Assembly: GCA_002428685.1 (NCBI GenBank)
Contig: DIXL01000034.1
Coordinates: 77,109-98,875, forward strand
Origin: Cloacimonetes bacterium UBA6081
GTDB lineage: Bacteria > Cloacimonadota > Cloacimonadia > Cloacimonadales > Cloacimonadaceae
DNA: 21,767 nt
Direction of reading: 5' to 3'
The notes beneath the pieces are model-generated. The model was not told where the DNA came from. It made no database searches and saw nothing but the letters and a program-made list of their open reading frames with translations. The translations under genes and the position numbers were made by a program. Shown here in pieces: positions 1 to 7,059 of this stretch. The number at the start of each line of letters is the position of its first letter. Position 1 is the first letter of the stretch.

Positions 1-59
1 AAGTGAGATTGCAAAGTGAGAGCTGAAGCAGTGAGAATTTCAAAGAGATAGATTGAATA

Positions 60-148
60 GTTACACGGATTATACGGACTGAACGGATGAACATGGATAA
101 GAGAATTCTATCCGCGGGATTACGTCCAATCCGCTAAATCTGTGTAAC
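60..148. repeat. Imperfect palindromic element upstream of dnaJ
   Basis: The outer arms GTTACACGGATT (60-71) and AATCTGTGTAAC (137-148) are inverted repeats with one mismatch. A short inner stem GGATA/TATCC (95-99 and 109-113) surrounds a GAATTC centre, and repeated CGGA/TCCG words between them extend the imperfect symmetry. No reading frame is supported. It looks like a small non-coding repeat (MITE-like or an extragenic palindrome) lying 24 nt before the dnaJ start. It could also act as a leader hairpin. The first 59 bases hold only loose AGTGAGA repeats. Confidence 0.5.
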
Positions 149-172
149 CTTTATTGTAAAGAAGGAGATTTA

Positions 173-1321
173 GTGGCAAAAAGAGACTATTATGAAGTTC
201 TGGGTGTGGAAAAATCTGCCGATGATGCAACCATAAAAAAAGCCTACCGCAAGCTGGCAATGCAGTTTCATCCGGACAAAAACCCGGATAACAAGGAAGC
301 AGAAGAGAAGTTTAAAGAAGCCAGTGAAGCCTATGAAGTGCTGAGTGATAAAGATAAACGTCAGATTTACGATCAATATGGTCATTCCGGATTGGAAAGC
401 CAGTTTGGTAGTGGTGGGTTCAACTGGGAAAACTTCACTCATCGGGGTGATCTCAATGACATCTTTGGAGACAGCTTTGGCAGCATCTTCGAACATTTGT
501 TTGGAGGTGGCTTTGGAGGTCGCAGCAACCGCAGCCCAAACCGCGGGGAAGACCTGCAGATTGAGCTTTCTCTTTCTTTGAAAGAAATTGCCAATGGGGT
601 GGAAAAGACTATAAAAATCGGCACAAAAGAATCCTGCGACAAATGTAATGGCAGCGGGAGTGCAGATGGAAACACCGAAAGTTGCTCGCAGTGCCGTGGG
701 ACAGGACAGGTGCGTCAGACTCGCCAATCCCTTTTTGGACAAATGCAAACCATAGCCGAATGCCCTTCTTGCCGGGGCGAAGGCAAAATAATTAAAAACA
801 AATGCCCCAAATGCTACGGCGAAGGCCGTATGGGCAAAGTGAAAGAGATTAACGTTAAAGTTCCGGGCGGCGTGGAAGAAGGACAAATGATTCGCCTGCG
901 TGGCCAGGGAAATGTAGGTCCCAGAAGTGGCCAAAGAGGCGACATCCTGGTGCTTATTCATGAAAAGCAGGACGACACCTTTGAACGTGAAGGCAATAAT
1001 ATCATTTTGGAATACCCGGTTAGTTTTTCGCAAGCTGTTTTGGGCGACGAAATCATAGTCCCCACCCTCAGCGGTTCGGTAAAAATGAAAATTCCTGCCG
1101 GAACCCAAAGTGGAAGATTATTCCGGCTTAAGGGTCAGGGAATCCAAGGTTTAAACAGCTATTCCAAAGGTGATTTGATTGTCCGGGCTATTGTTGTAAC
1201 CCCAAACAAGCTATCCAAGGAAGAAACCGAATTATACTCCCGACTGAAAGAATTTGATCATAAACGTGAATTGAAGCCTGGAAAAGGCTTTCTCTCGAAA
1301 TTGAAAGAATACTTTTCGTAA
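173..1321 (+). CDS. dnaJ: Chaperone protein DnaJ
   Basis: Hsp40 co-chaperone that delivers unfolded clients to DnaK and stimulates its ATPase in the cytoplasm. All domains of a full-length type I DnaJ are present in 382 residues. The J domain (about 4-70) carries the HPD motif at 33-35. A Gly/Phe-rich linker (about 78-120) follows. The zinc-binding region has four CxxCxGxG repeats beginning at C155, C171, C197 and C211, and two C-terminal beta domains complete the protein. The start is GTG at 173, supported by AAGGAG at 162-167 and by the conserved N-terminus AKRDYYEVLGV. No dnaK or grpE lies in the window. rsmE is downstream, a common neighbour of dnaJ, but here two small genes separate them. 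Identification is firm. Confidence 0.97.
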   Translation: MAKRDYYEVLGVEKSADDATIKKAYRKLAMQFHPDKNPDNKEAEEKFKEASEAYEVLSDKDKRQIYDQYGHSGLESQFGSGGFNWENFTHRGDLNDIFGDSFGSIFEHLFGGGFGGRSNRSPNRGEDLQIELSLSLKEIANGVEKTIKIGTKESCDKCNGSGSADGNTESCSQCRGTGQVRQTRQSLFGQMQTIAECPSCRGEGKIIKNKCPKCYGEGRMGKVKEINVKVPGGVEEGQMIRLRGQGNVGPRSGQRGDILVLIHEKQDDTFEREGNNIILEYPVSFSQAVLGDEIIVPTLSGSVKMKIPAGTQSGRLFRLKGQGIQGLNSYSKGDLIVRAIVVTPNKLSKEETELYSRLKEFDHKRELKPGKGFLSKLKEYFS

Positions 1322-1374
1322 GATATCTTGTTGTCGATACACAAAATTTACCTATCTTGTGTTGAGGAGATGTT

Positions 1375-1641
1375 ATGCCTACAATAAGCATGTTTTATGG
1401 TATAATCGTGAGGATGTACTGCGCTAATGCGGAACGTGAGCCGCCCCATATCCATGTTTATTACCAAGACCATACTGCTGTATATGATTTTATTGCAGGG
1501 AAATATATAAAGGGTAAGCTGCCATCCAAACAGAATAAATTATTGTCTGCCTGGTGTGAGATTCATCTGGATGATTTGAAGGCAGATTGGCAATTAGCAA
1601 GTGGTGGAGAACTTCCATTGCCTATTGATCCATTAAGGTAG
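1375..1641 (+). CDS. DUF4160 family small protein
   Basis: An 88-residue protein of the DUF4160 family, recognised from the opening PTISMFYGIIVRMY, the REPPHIHVYY segment with its paired histidines, and the later LSAWCEIHLDDLKADW stretch. The family has no established biochemical function. It usually lies next to a DUF2442 gene, as here, and such pairs are often suspected of being toxin-antitoxin-like or mobile accessory modules. The ATG at 1375 has a GAGGAG-type ribosome binding site about 7 nt upstream. The stop is 5 nt before the next gene, so the two are probably co-translated. Family membership is clear by eye; the role is unknown. Confidence 0.85.
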   Translation: MPTISMFYGIIVRMYCANAEREPPHIHVYYQDHTAVYDFIAGKYIKGKLPSKQNKLLSAWCEIHLDDLKADWQLASGGELPLPIDPLR

Positions 1642-1646
1642 TAATT

Positions 1647-1883
1647 ATGCGAAATTTATTGACAGTAAATCCCAATAAAGACTTTACAATAGAACTTGTT
1701 TACAGCCCTTATCAGAAGCGACTTTTTGACGTTAAACCGTTATTGTCAAAAGGCAAGTTTTGCGACCTTAAAAACTGGAAAGTCTTCAAGCAAGTTAGAG
1801 TGAGTTTTGATACAGTAAGTTGGAATAACGGAATGGACATCTGCCCCGATTTTCTTTATGAAACAAGCATCAAGATAGACTGA
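1647..1883 (+). CDS. DUF2442 family small protein
   Basis: A 78-residue protein resembling DUF2442: an N-terminal beta-rich segment reading FTIELVYSPYQKRLFDVKPLL, then FKQVRVSFDTVSWNNGMDICPDFLYE, with the WNNGMDICPDFLY motif typical of the family. It is the usual partner of DUF4160. Its function is unknown. Some longer DUF2442 proteins carry an extra DNA-binding domain, but this one ends after the core and has none. It starts 5 nt after the DUF4160 stop and ends 7 nt before rsmE, so the pair appears to have slipped into a dnaJ-rsmE transcription unit. Confidence 0.8.
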   Translation: MRNLLTVNPNKDFTIELVYSPYQKRLFDVKPLLSKGKFCDLKNWKVFKQVRVSFDTVSWNNGMDICPDFLYETSIKID

Positions 1884-1890
1884 ACTTTTT

Positions 1891-2598
1891 ATGCCCTCAT
1901 ATTTCGTCCCTTCATTGACTCGAGATACACAACTTGTAACCTTGGAAGGTGAAGAATTCCATCACCTTAGCCATGTAAAACGGATCAGCATGGGACAGGA
2001 TGTTAAGCTAAACAACGGCAGTGGGATTATTGCTGACGGCAGAATCAAAGCTATTACCAAACGTGATGCTGAAATTGAGATTGTTTCGATCTCTGTGCAA
2101 AATGCTATCATACCACAATTTGCCATAGCCTTTGCCCTTCTAAAAAACCGACATGATGAATTGCTGATAGAAAAGTGCACCGAATTGGGAGCCAGGGCCT
2201 TCTTTCCTCTGGTAACAGAGTATAGCGTTAAAACCCCTTCTTCAAATACGCTAACCCGTTATGCAAAGATTGCGCTGGCAGCCATTAAGCAATGTGATAA
2301 TCCCTGGTTGCCGCGTGTCTATCCTGTCCAAACTTTGGCGGAAACAATACAAAGCATAATTAGCGATAGCTTTACACCTGTATTATGTTCGGAGCAAAGA
2401 CCAGAAAGTGGCATTAGCGGTCTTGATAAGCAGATTCAACCATGTTTTTTGATTGGCCCGGAAGGGGGATTCAGTCTCTCCGAATTTGCGTATTTAAACT
2501 CGCAGAAAGTCCCAGCAATTTCAATCTGCCACTTGATTACCAGGGCAGAAACGGCTGCTATTGCCGTATCAGCGCAATTCCTTGCCAACAGAGCTTAG
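1891..2598 (+). CDS. rsmE: 16S rRNA (uracil(1498)-N3)-methyltransferase RsmE
   Basis: SPOUT-family enzyme that methylates N3 of U1498 in 16S rRNA of the 30S subunit using S-adenosylmethionine. The 235 residues match the family's usual length of about 240. The N-terminal PUA-like part holds LEGEEFHHLSHVKR (about 19-32). The trefoil-knot domain holds LLIEKCTELGA, the SAM-loop motif IGPEGGFS, and the C-terminal TRAETAAIA segment. The region before that last motif (ISICHLI) is less canonical than the usual LGPRILR form. No good ribosome binding site is visible before ATG 1891; translation may depend on coupling to the gene ending at 1883. The last 30 bp overlap the 3' end of lpxK on the other strand. 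Confidence 0.93.
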   Translation: MPSYFVPSLTRDTQLVTLEGEEFHHLSHVKRISMGQDVKLNNGSGIIADGRIKAITKRDAEIEIVSISVQNAIIPQFAIAFALLKNRHDELLIEKCTELGARAFFPLVTEYSVKTPSSNTLTRYAKIALAAIKQCDNPWLPRVYPVQTLAETIQSIISDSFTPVLCSEQRPESGISGLDKQIQPCFLIGPEGGFSLSEFAYLNSQKVPAISICHLITRAETAAIAVSAQFLANRA

Positions 2599-3633
2599 AA
2601 CAACCTTTAGAAACTCTTCTGGTTTATCAAAATGATAATCCAAAACCAAAGCTCTCAAACGCGTAGCAATGCCAGCATGTCTGGCCAGTTTCATAATGTC
2701 CTTTTGGGTGCACAAAATCAGTTCAGGCATTTCGCTATTCAGGTCTTTCAATACTTGTGCCTGTGGAAAAGCATAATGATCGGGATAAGCATAATGCCTG
2801 CTATAAACCAATCCTACTGCCTTCACGCTGGATTCGAATGAATCCGGATGAGCTATTCCCGAAACCAGCACCAGCCTTTTTCCGATCAGACTTGTCAGCG
2901 GATAAACATTTGCTTTGGCATCCACGCACTCGTGGGGTTCACTACAAGCCCCAAATACTTTGGATCCTGTTTTAAGTAAGTCTTGCATCCATTTGGCTCT
3001 TACAACCTGATTTTGTTTACGGGACACTACGGCAATGGTATGTTCATTCAGTGTTTGCAGGCTTTCCCTAAGGTAACCTGCAGGCAATACAAAGCCATTT
3101 CCTATTCCCGTCTCAGCAGCAAAACTTACAATCTCCACATCCCGGTGGACTTGGACGTGCTGCAAGGCATCATCCATGATAACTACCTCGGTAGCAGGAT
3201 AACTTTTGAGCAACAACCGGATTGCTTCCTTTCGGTTGCGTCCCACCACTACAGGAATGCCTTTTAATGCAGAGGCAATCATCCAAGCTTCATCTCCGGT
3301 TTGTTCAGCCGCATAATGCAGGCCTTGGGAATCATTAATCAAAGTTGGTTTGTGTTCAAATTCCCCTTTGTAGCCCCGATGCGATACCGCTACCCTTAAT
3401 CCCTTTTCCTGCAACATGTTGGCCAGAGCAATGGTCAATGGGGTTTTGCCCGAACCACCACTAACAATATTCCCGATACTAATAACTTTGCATGGTGCAT
3501 GATAAGCTCTTCCGCTATAATAACGTCTGCAGGACTTCTGCAACGTTGCATACAAAAGACCCACCGGATAAAGAGCATAGCTTAGAGCAGAGTGCTTCAA
3601 CAAGTGGGTTCTAATCAAATTGTTTAAATTCAT
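2569..3633 (-). CDS. lpxK: Tetraacyldisaccharide 4'-kinase (lipid A 4'-kinase)
   Basis: Phosphorylates the 4' position of the lipid A precursor (disaccharide 1-phosphate) with ATP at the inner face of the cytoplasmic membrane, giving lipid IVA. The 354 residues fit the family. An N-terminal hydrophobic/amphipathic region (about 19-32) suits membrane attachment. The P-loop GGSGKTP is at 59-65, followed by VSHRGYKG, the DEAWMIA segment, VVVGRNRKEA and the DDALQH motif, where most homologues read DDGFQH. Its ATG overlaps the stop of the response regulator gene by 4 nt (ATGA), so it is the last gene of a coupled purC-regulator-lpxK operon. It implies an outer membrane with lipid A. Confidence 0.94.
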   Translation of the reverse strand: MNLNNLIRTHLLKHSALSYALYPVGLLYATLQKSCRRYYSGRAYHAPCKVISIGNIVSGGSGKTPLTIALANMLQEKGLRVAVSHRGYKGEFEHKPTLINDSQGLHYAAEQTGDEAWMIASALKGIPVVVGRNRKEAIRLLLKSYPATEVVIMDDALQHVQVHRDVEIVSFAAETGIGNGFVLPAGYLRESLQTLNEHTIAVVSRKQNQVVRAKWMQDLLKTGSKVFGACSEPHECVDAKANVYPLTSLIGKRLVLVSGIAHPDSFESSVKAVGLVYSRHYAYPDHYAFPQAQVLKDLNSEMPELILCTQKDIMKLARHAGIATRLRALVLDYHFDKPEEFLKVVLSSVGKELR

Positions 3634-4004
3634 GGATTCAGGCGAGTTTCAATCAGCTCCACCAGTTTTTCGGTATCAAAAGGTTTGAACAACACATCCT
3701 TCAAGCCATCCACTTTAGCACGTACCAGGACATGGTTGGGATCGTAACCAAAACCGGTCATCATAATCACTGGAATGTTTTCATCATAGTCCTTGATGCG
3801 CCAGAATAGTTCGTAGCCATCCATATCCGGCATGGCAATATCTGTTACCACCAGGTCCACCTGGCCTTTGATAATTTCCTGCATGGCTTTCATCCCATCG
3901 GGAAAGGTTAGTATTTCCCACTCAGGTTTTAGCAGTGCTATGTCTGCCTTCAGGTTTTGAACCAATTCTTCTTCGTCATCCACAATACAAATTACTTTTG
4001 GCAT
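3630..4004 (-). CDS. Stand-alone CheY-like response regulator receiver protein
   Basis: A 124-residue protein consisting only of a receiver domain. Conserved features are the acidic pair D9-D10, the phospho-acceptor D55 in VVTDIAMPDMDG, the switch Thr T83 in MMTGFG, and K107 in the FKPF motif. There is no output domain, so it must act through protein contact or as a phosphorelay intermediate. No histidine kinase is adjacent. The gene begins 2 nt after the purC stop and overlaps lpxK by 4 nt, so it is translationally tied to purine and lipid A genes. Whether this reflects shared regulation or only compact packing cannot be told from the sequence. Confidence 0.9.
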   Translation of the reverse strand: MPKVICIVDDEEELVQNLKADIALLKPEWEILTFPDGMKAMQEIIKGQVDLVVTDIAMPDMDGYELFWRIKDYDENIPVIMMTGFGYDPNHVLVRAKVDGLKDVLFKPFDTEKLVELIETRLNP

Positions 4005-4006
4005 GG

Positions 4007-4888
4007 CTATATCTCTTGTCCGGTAATTATCTTCAGGATTGCGGCATACTTATCACGGGTTTTGGCTAACACTTCTTCTGGCAATTGGGGTGCGGGAGGA
4101 GTTTTATCCCATTCAGTAGCAGATAGATAATCCCGGATAAACTGTTTATCATAACTTTGGGGACTTTTCCCCATTTCATAATCTTCCAAAGCCCAAAACC
4201 TGGATGAATCGGGGGTTAACACCTCGTCAATCAAATAAATCTGATTACCAATTGTGCCAAATTCGAACTTCGTATCTGCCAAAATTATCCCCTGCTTTAG
4301 CAGCAATTCATGTGCAAAACTGAATAATTCCACAGCTTTATCCCTGATATATACTGCAAGAGGTTCATCCATTCGGCTCATAAATTCGCGGTAACTAATA
4401 TTCTCATCATGGCCGTTTTCCACTTTGGTGCTGGGTGTAAAAAGGGGATGTAAAAACTTTTGGCTTTCTTGCATGTCTTCGGCTATCAGCATTCCGCCAA
4501 TTGTATTAGTCCGGCTGTATTCGCTCCAGGCCGAACCACTGATATATCCACGGACTATGCATTCAAAGGGTAAAACGCGTGTCTTCTGAACAAGCATACT
4601 GCGATCCTGCAAATAGTCCTTAAAAGGATGCAGTTCGGCGGGATAATCTTCCACTTGGTCCGAGATTAAATGATTGGGAACTATGTCTTTGGTTGCTTTA
4701 AAGAAATGAATTGAAATGGCATTCAAAATCTTGCCTTTATCGGGAATTGGATCAGGAAAAACGACGTCGAAAGCAGAAATGCGATCGCTGGTTACGATCA
4801 GCATTTTATCCCCCAGATCGTAAATATCACGCACTTTCCCTTGACGGCTTTGCTGAACTATATTCAGTTCGCTAATCTCTTTGTGCAT
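4007..4888 (-). CDS. purC: Phosphoribosylaminoimidazole-succinocarboxamide (SAICAR) synthase
   Basis: ATP-dependent ligation of CAIR with aspartate to give SAICAR in de novo purine synthesis. The 293 residues match the longer, yeast ADE1-like form rather than the roughly 240-residue form. Diagnostic segments are QGKVRDIYDLGDKMLIVTSD (16-35), the SRISAFD-like DRISAFD, PFECIVRGYISGSAWSEY (about 107-124), ILADTKFEFG (about 202-211) and the signature DEVLTPDSSRFW (221-232). The ATG at 4888 follows an AAGGAGA ribosome binding site. It heads a tight operon with the response regulator and lpxK. An 8-bp tandem repeat lies about 25-80 nt upstream, in the expected leader or promoter zone. Confidence 0.96.
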   Translation of the reverse strand: MHKEISELNIVQQSRQGKVRDIYDLGDKMLIVTSDRISAFDVVFPDPIPDKGKILNAISIHFFKATKDIVPNHLISDQVEDYPAELHPFKDYLQDRSMLVQKTRVLPFECIVRGYISGSAWSEYSRTNTIGGMLIAEDMQESQKFLHPLFTPSTKVENGHDENISYREFMSRMDEPLAVYIRDKAVELFSFAHELLLKQGIILADTKFEFGTIGNQIYLIDEVLTPDSSRFWALEDYEMGKSPQSYDKQFIRDYLSATEWDKTPPAPQLPEEVLAKTRDKYAAILKIITGQEI

Positions 4889-4913
4889 CTATGTCTCCTT
4901 ACCATTTCTTATG

Positions 4914-4969
4914 TTAGCGGCTAACCTGTTAACCTGTTAACTTTTTAACCTGCTAACCTGTTAACCAAA
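4914..4969. repeat. 8-bp tandem repeat (TAACCTGT-type)
   Basis: From 4922 the sequence runs in 8-bp steps: TAACCTGT, TAACCTGT, TAACTTTT, TAACCTGC, TAACCTGT, TAACCAAA, preceded by a related TTAGCGGC. The stop codon and last residues of the UvrC-like gene (minus strand, stop 4945-4947) lie inside the array, which also sits 25-80 nt upstream of purC. Because 8 is not a multiple of 3, a change in copy number would alter the C-terminal residues of that protein and the spacing in front of purC. Confidence 0.8.
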
Positions 4970-5892
4970 AAATCATATATTATTCGATTTTCGTCCACAA
5001 TATCCAAGTTCACTGCAAGAGACTCATTTTGACGAAACTCTGTATTGTCAACCGGAAAATGAAATTCCCTTCCCATAAATATGCAGAACTGAATGCAGCC
5101 CTTATGGATAACTAACTCTGGACTTTCATATTCCAGGCTTTTAGCCACATATAAAAACTTCAGCCAATCCCGATATTTTATCAGCAATTCAATTTCATCA
5201 TCCAGCAGCGAGGCTTTGGCAAATTCCAGCTCATCAAAATACTTAGTTCTTTCTTTCTGCAGCAGTTCCAAAATTCCATTGTCCGGATGTAAATAAGTCT
5301 CTTTCAGCAATTTATCCAGTTTCTCCAGGCCATGTTCCTGGATACTTTCTTGGGACGGAGCAATACTTAGGCACCAACCCCTGCATACATTTGCATCAAA
5401 CTTTGTGCAGGGATAGCTGCTTGTTTCGCAAGCCGGCAGCTTTAAAATGCGGGAAAATACTTCAATCACGTCTGTAAGGAAGAATCTGCTTCTAAAGGGA
5501 CCTATGTATTGCCAATCTGCATTGGTATGATCTTGGATAGAGGTAAATGGGAATTGATATGCATCAAGAGCCAGATAGGCATATTTCTCCCAAGGCAATA
5601 TCCGATTCTGATACTCGGGCAAATTCTCTGTCATAAAGCATTTATATTGGATCAAGGCTTCCAGGCTATTCTTGTGGAAATCCCAATTTACTTTTTGGGC
5701 TTTATTCCACATTTCATTATGCCATCCACCCTCATCTGCTTTGTCTTGCAAGAACATAAGCTTGCTTTTCAGATTAGCTGTGTAGCCGGAATACAGATAT
5801 CCCTCTTCGCCGGAAAGGGCAAAGAAAACCCATCCCGGGGGCGATGTATCAAATTGATTCTTTATGTGTTTACTAAAAACTATCTCATTCAT
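4945..5892 (-). CDS. UvrC/Cho-like protein with degenerate GIY-YIG domain
   Basis: A 315-residue relative of the N-terminal half of UvrC. It shows a GIY-YIG-like region (about 18-100; PGWVFF and LYSGYTANLKSKL where UvrC has PGVY and LYVGKARNLRKRL), the YIGPF segment (129-133), four cysteines C155, C162, C170 and C174 with UvrC-like spacing, and a UVR motif (about 207-240, with ELEFAKASLLDDEIELL) that binds UvrB in relatives. The RNase H-like and HhH domains of UvrC are absent. The GIY tyrosine, the arginine and the catalytic glutamate (Y83 in the EALIQY segment) all appear replaced, so nuclease activity is doubtful. I chose ATG 5892; a TTG 18 nt upstream is possible, and neither has a strong ribosome binding site. 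The 3' end lies in an 8-bp tandem repeat. Confidence 0.7.
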   Translation of the reverse strand: MNEIVFSKHIKNQFDTSPPGWVFFALSGEEGYLYSGYTANLKSKLMFLQDKADEGGWHNEMWNKAQKVNWDFHKNSLEALIQYKCFMTENLPEYQNRILPWEKYAYLALDAYQFPFTSIQDHTNADWQYIGPFRSRFFLTDVIEVFSRILKLPACETSSYPCTKFDANVCRGWCLSIAPSQESIQEHGLEKLDKLLKETYLHPDNGILELLQKERTKYFDELEFAKASLLDDEIELLIKYRDWLKFLYVAKSLEYESPELVIHKGCIQFCIFMGREFHFPVDNTEFRQNESLAVNLDIVDENRIIYDFLVNRLAG

Positions 5893-6029
5893 GCTACCAT
5901 TTCTATACAACTACGAAAAATGTCAAAATAAATCCGAGCTAACGGAAAAGGCTTGGCTTAGATTAAAAGTAGTGTCGTGCTATCTTACTTAAGCAGCAAA
6001 AAACTATCCATTCCATGGAGGTAGAAACC

Positions 6030-6326
6030 TTAAATTGGTAATTTCTCCAACTCATTTGTTATGGCCGCCAGAAAACTTTCCGATAGCTTGTTCCAATCCA
6101 TAACATCAATCAATATTGGCAGGTTAGAGAAGGATAAATCGTCCTTTATGTTTTCCAGGGTTTGCCATTCAATAGCCCTTTCTCCCCTTATAACCAAATC
6201 CAGATCAGAATATTTGCGTGCTCTATTTGTTACGCGTGAGCCAAAGGCATATACTTCATAATGCGTAAGATGCCTTCTTAAAATTGCTTTAACCAGCTCC
6301 AGGTGTTTGTTCTCAAGATCAATCAC
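6030..6326 (-). CDS. MNT-type nucleotidyltransferase (HI0073-like)
   Basis: A minimal nucleotidyltransferase of the pol beta superfamily, about 98 residues when started at GTG 6326. The glycine-serine motif (FGSRV, G29-S30), the SDLDL metal-binding pair (D41 and D43) and a third acidic residue in LIDV (D74) are all present, so the active site looks intact. The open frame extends to 6449, but that extension lies fully inside the upstream HEPN gene. The GTG at 6326, with GGAAAAG upstream and an 8-nt overlap with the HEPN stop, is the likelier start. Such proteins pair with HEPN proteins and, in MntA/HepT systems, AMPylate the toxin. Role here is inferred from family and pairing. Confidence 0.82.
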   Translation of the reverse strand: MIDLENKHLELVKAILRRHLTHYEVYAFGSRVTNRARKYSDLDLVIRGERAIEWQTLENIKDDLSFSNLPILIDVMDWNKLSESFLAAITNELEKLPI

Positions 6327-6741
6327 TTGTCTTTTCCAATGCGTGATACAGCTCTCTGGCTTTTGAAATAAAACTACAGGCAATTTCGTAAACTTCTTTA
6401 GCTTGTTTGCTATCGTAAACATGAACTGATAGATTACGGGCATCACCAAATCTCAGCCAGGCTTCTACATCATCAATCAAACCAATCTTTGCTGCAAAGC
6501 GAAACAAATCCTTTCTGCTGCGAGGAAAATCTTCTTCAGTTAGATGATAGTTTTCATTTACCCAGCGTTGGATAAATTTCCAGCATAGTTCATAACAAAT
6601 CTCAAAATGCTTAATGACTCCAGCTTGTAAACCAAGTCTGGTTACGTCATCCAGCATAGACATCTGGTTTTCATCCAGAACCTTATCCATTAGGTTACTC
6701 ATGGATGTTATAGCATTATCCAAAATTTCCATCTTCAACAT
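6319..6741 (-). CDS. HEPN-domain nucleotidyltransferase substrate-binding protein (HI0074-like)
   Basis: A 140-residue helical protein of the HI0074 family, recognised from VIKHFEICYELCWKFIQRW (about 42-60), the RSRKDLFRFAAKIGLID segment, and WLRFGDARNLSVHVYD (95-110). It keeps the HEPN RNase motif R-x4-H as R102...H107 (RNLSVH). It pairs with the overlapping MNT gene. In related MNT/HEPN systems the HEPN partner is an RNase toxin kept inactive by the nucleotidyltransferase; for the HI0073/HI0074 branch, toxicity is less established. ATG 6741 is supported by GGGAG with a 7-nt spacer. A TTGACA/TACATT promoter lies just upstream. Confidence 0.85.
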   Translation of the reverse strand: MLKMEILDNAITSMSNLMDKVLDENQMSMLDDVTRLGLQAGVIKHFEICYELCWKFIQRWVNENYHLTEEDFPRSRKDLFRFAAKIGLIDDVEAWLRFGDARNLSVHVYDSKQAKEVYEIACSFISKARELYHALEKTSD

Positions 6742-6761
6742 TGGTTTCTCCCTATGGTTAC

Positions 6762-6789
6762 AATGTAGCGCAAGCTATTTATCTGTCAA
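6762..6789 (-). promoter_or_regulatory. Predicted promoter of the HEPN-MNT operon
   Basis: Read on the minus strand, a perfect -35 box TTGACA (6784-6789) is followed by 16 bp and TACATT (6762-6767) as the -10 box. The inferred start of transcription, near 6755, would leave a short leader that just holds the GGGAG ribosome binding site of the gene starting at 6741. Consensus match and position support it; it was not tested. Confidence 0.45.
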
Positions 6790-7059
6790 ATACAAAAAAA
6801 ACTATTCTGAACTTCCTGCTATATACGAAAGAAGTAAACAAACTCAGTTAACCATACACATCTACTTTTGTTTTATGATTTGCGACGAGGATCGGAGCTA
6901 AGATTAGCATGATAATTATGGCGGTTTGGAAACCTTCAATAATATTTGTTGACAGTCAATCGCTATATACGGAAAATGATGCAGGAATTGATTGCATCTG
7001 AAGTAAGTCAGTTTTATCAAAATGATAATCAAAACCTAAGAAATTCATGTGGAGGTATC
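6790..7059. other. AT-rich intergenic region without a supported gene
   Basis: The gap between the divergent HEPN-MNT genes and the lipoprotein runs from 6742 to 7059. Apart from the minus-strand promoter at 6762-6789, I see no RNA gene, strong hairpin or convincing repeat. An open frame in phase with the lipoprotein reaches back to 6946, but it has no signal peptide at that start and no good ribosome binding site, so I treat 6946-7059 as untranslated. A TTGACA at 6949-6954 has no matching -10 box. Confidence 0.5.

Noticed and set aside
170..1108. 312-codon open frame antisense to dnaJ
   Set aside because: It is a mirror of the dnaJ coding sequence with no ribosome binding site and no family resemblance; codon structure explains it.
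5901..5925. Minus-strand TTGACA...TATAGA before the UvrC-like gene
   Set aside because: The spacer is 13 bp, outside the normal range, and the inferred transcript would be nearly leaderless.
6327..6449. N-terminal extension of the MNT gene
   Set aside because: It lies inside the HEPN coding region, is not MNT-like, and a GTG at 6326 with an upstream purine-rich site fits better.
6949..6977. TTGACA upstream of the lipoprotein gene
   Set aside because: No acceptable -10 hexamer lies 16-18 bp downstream.
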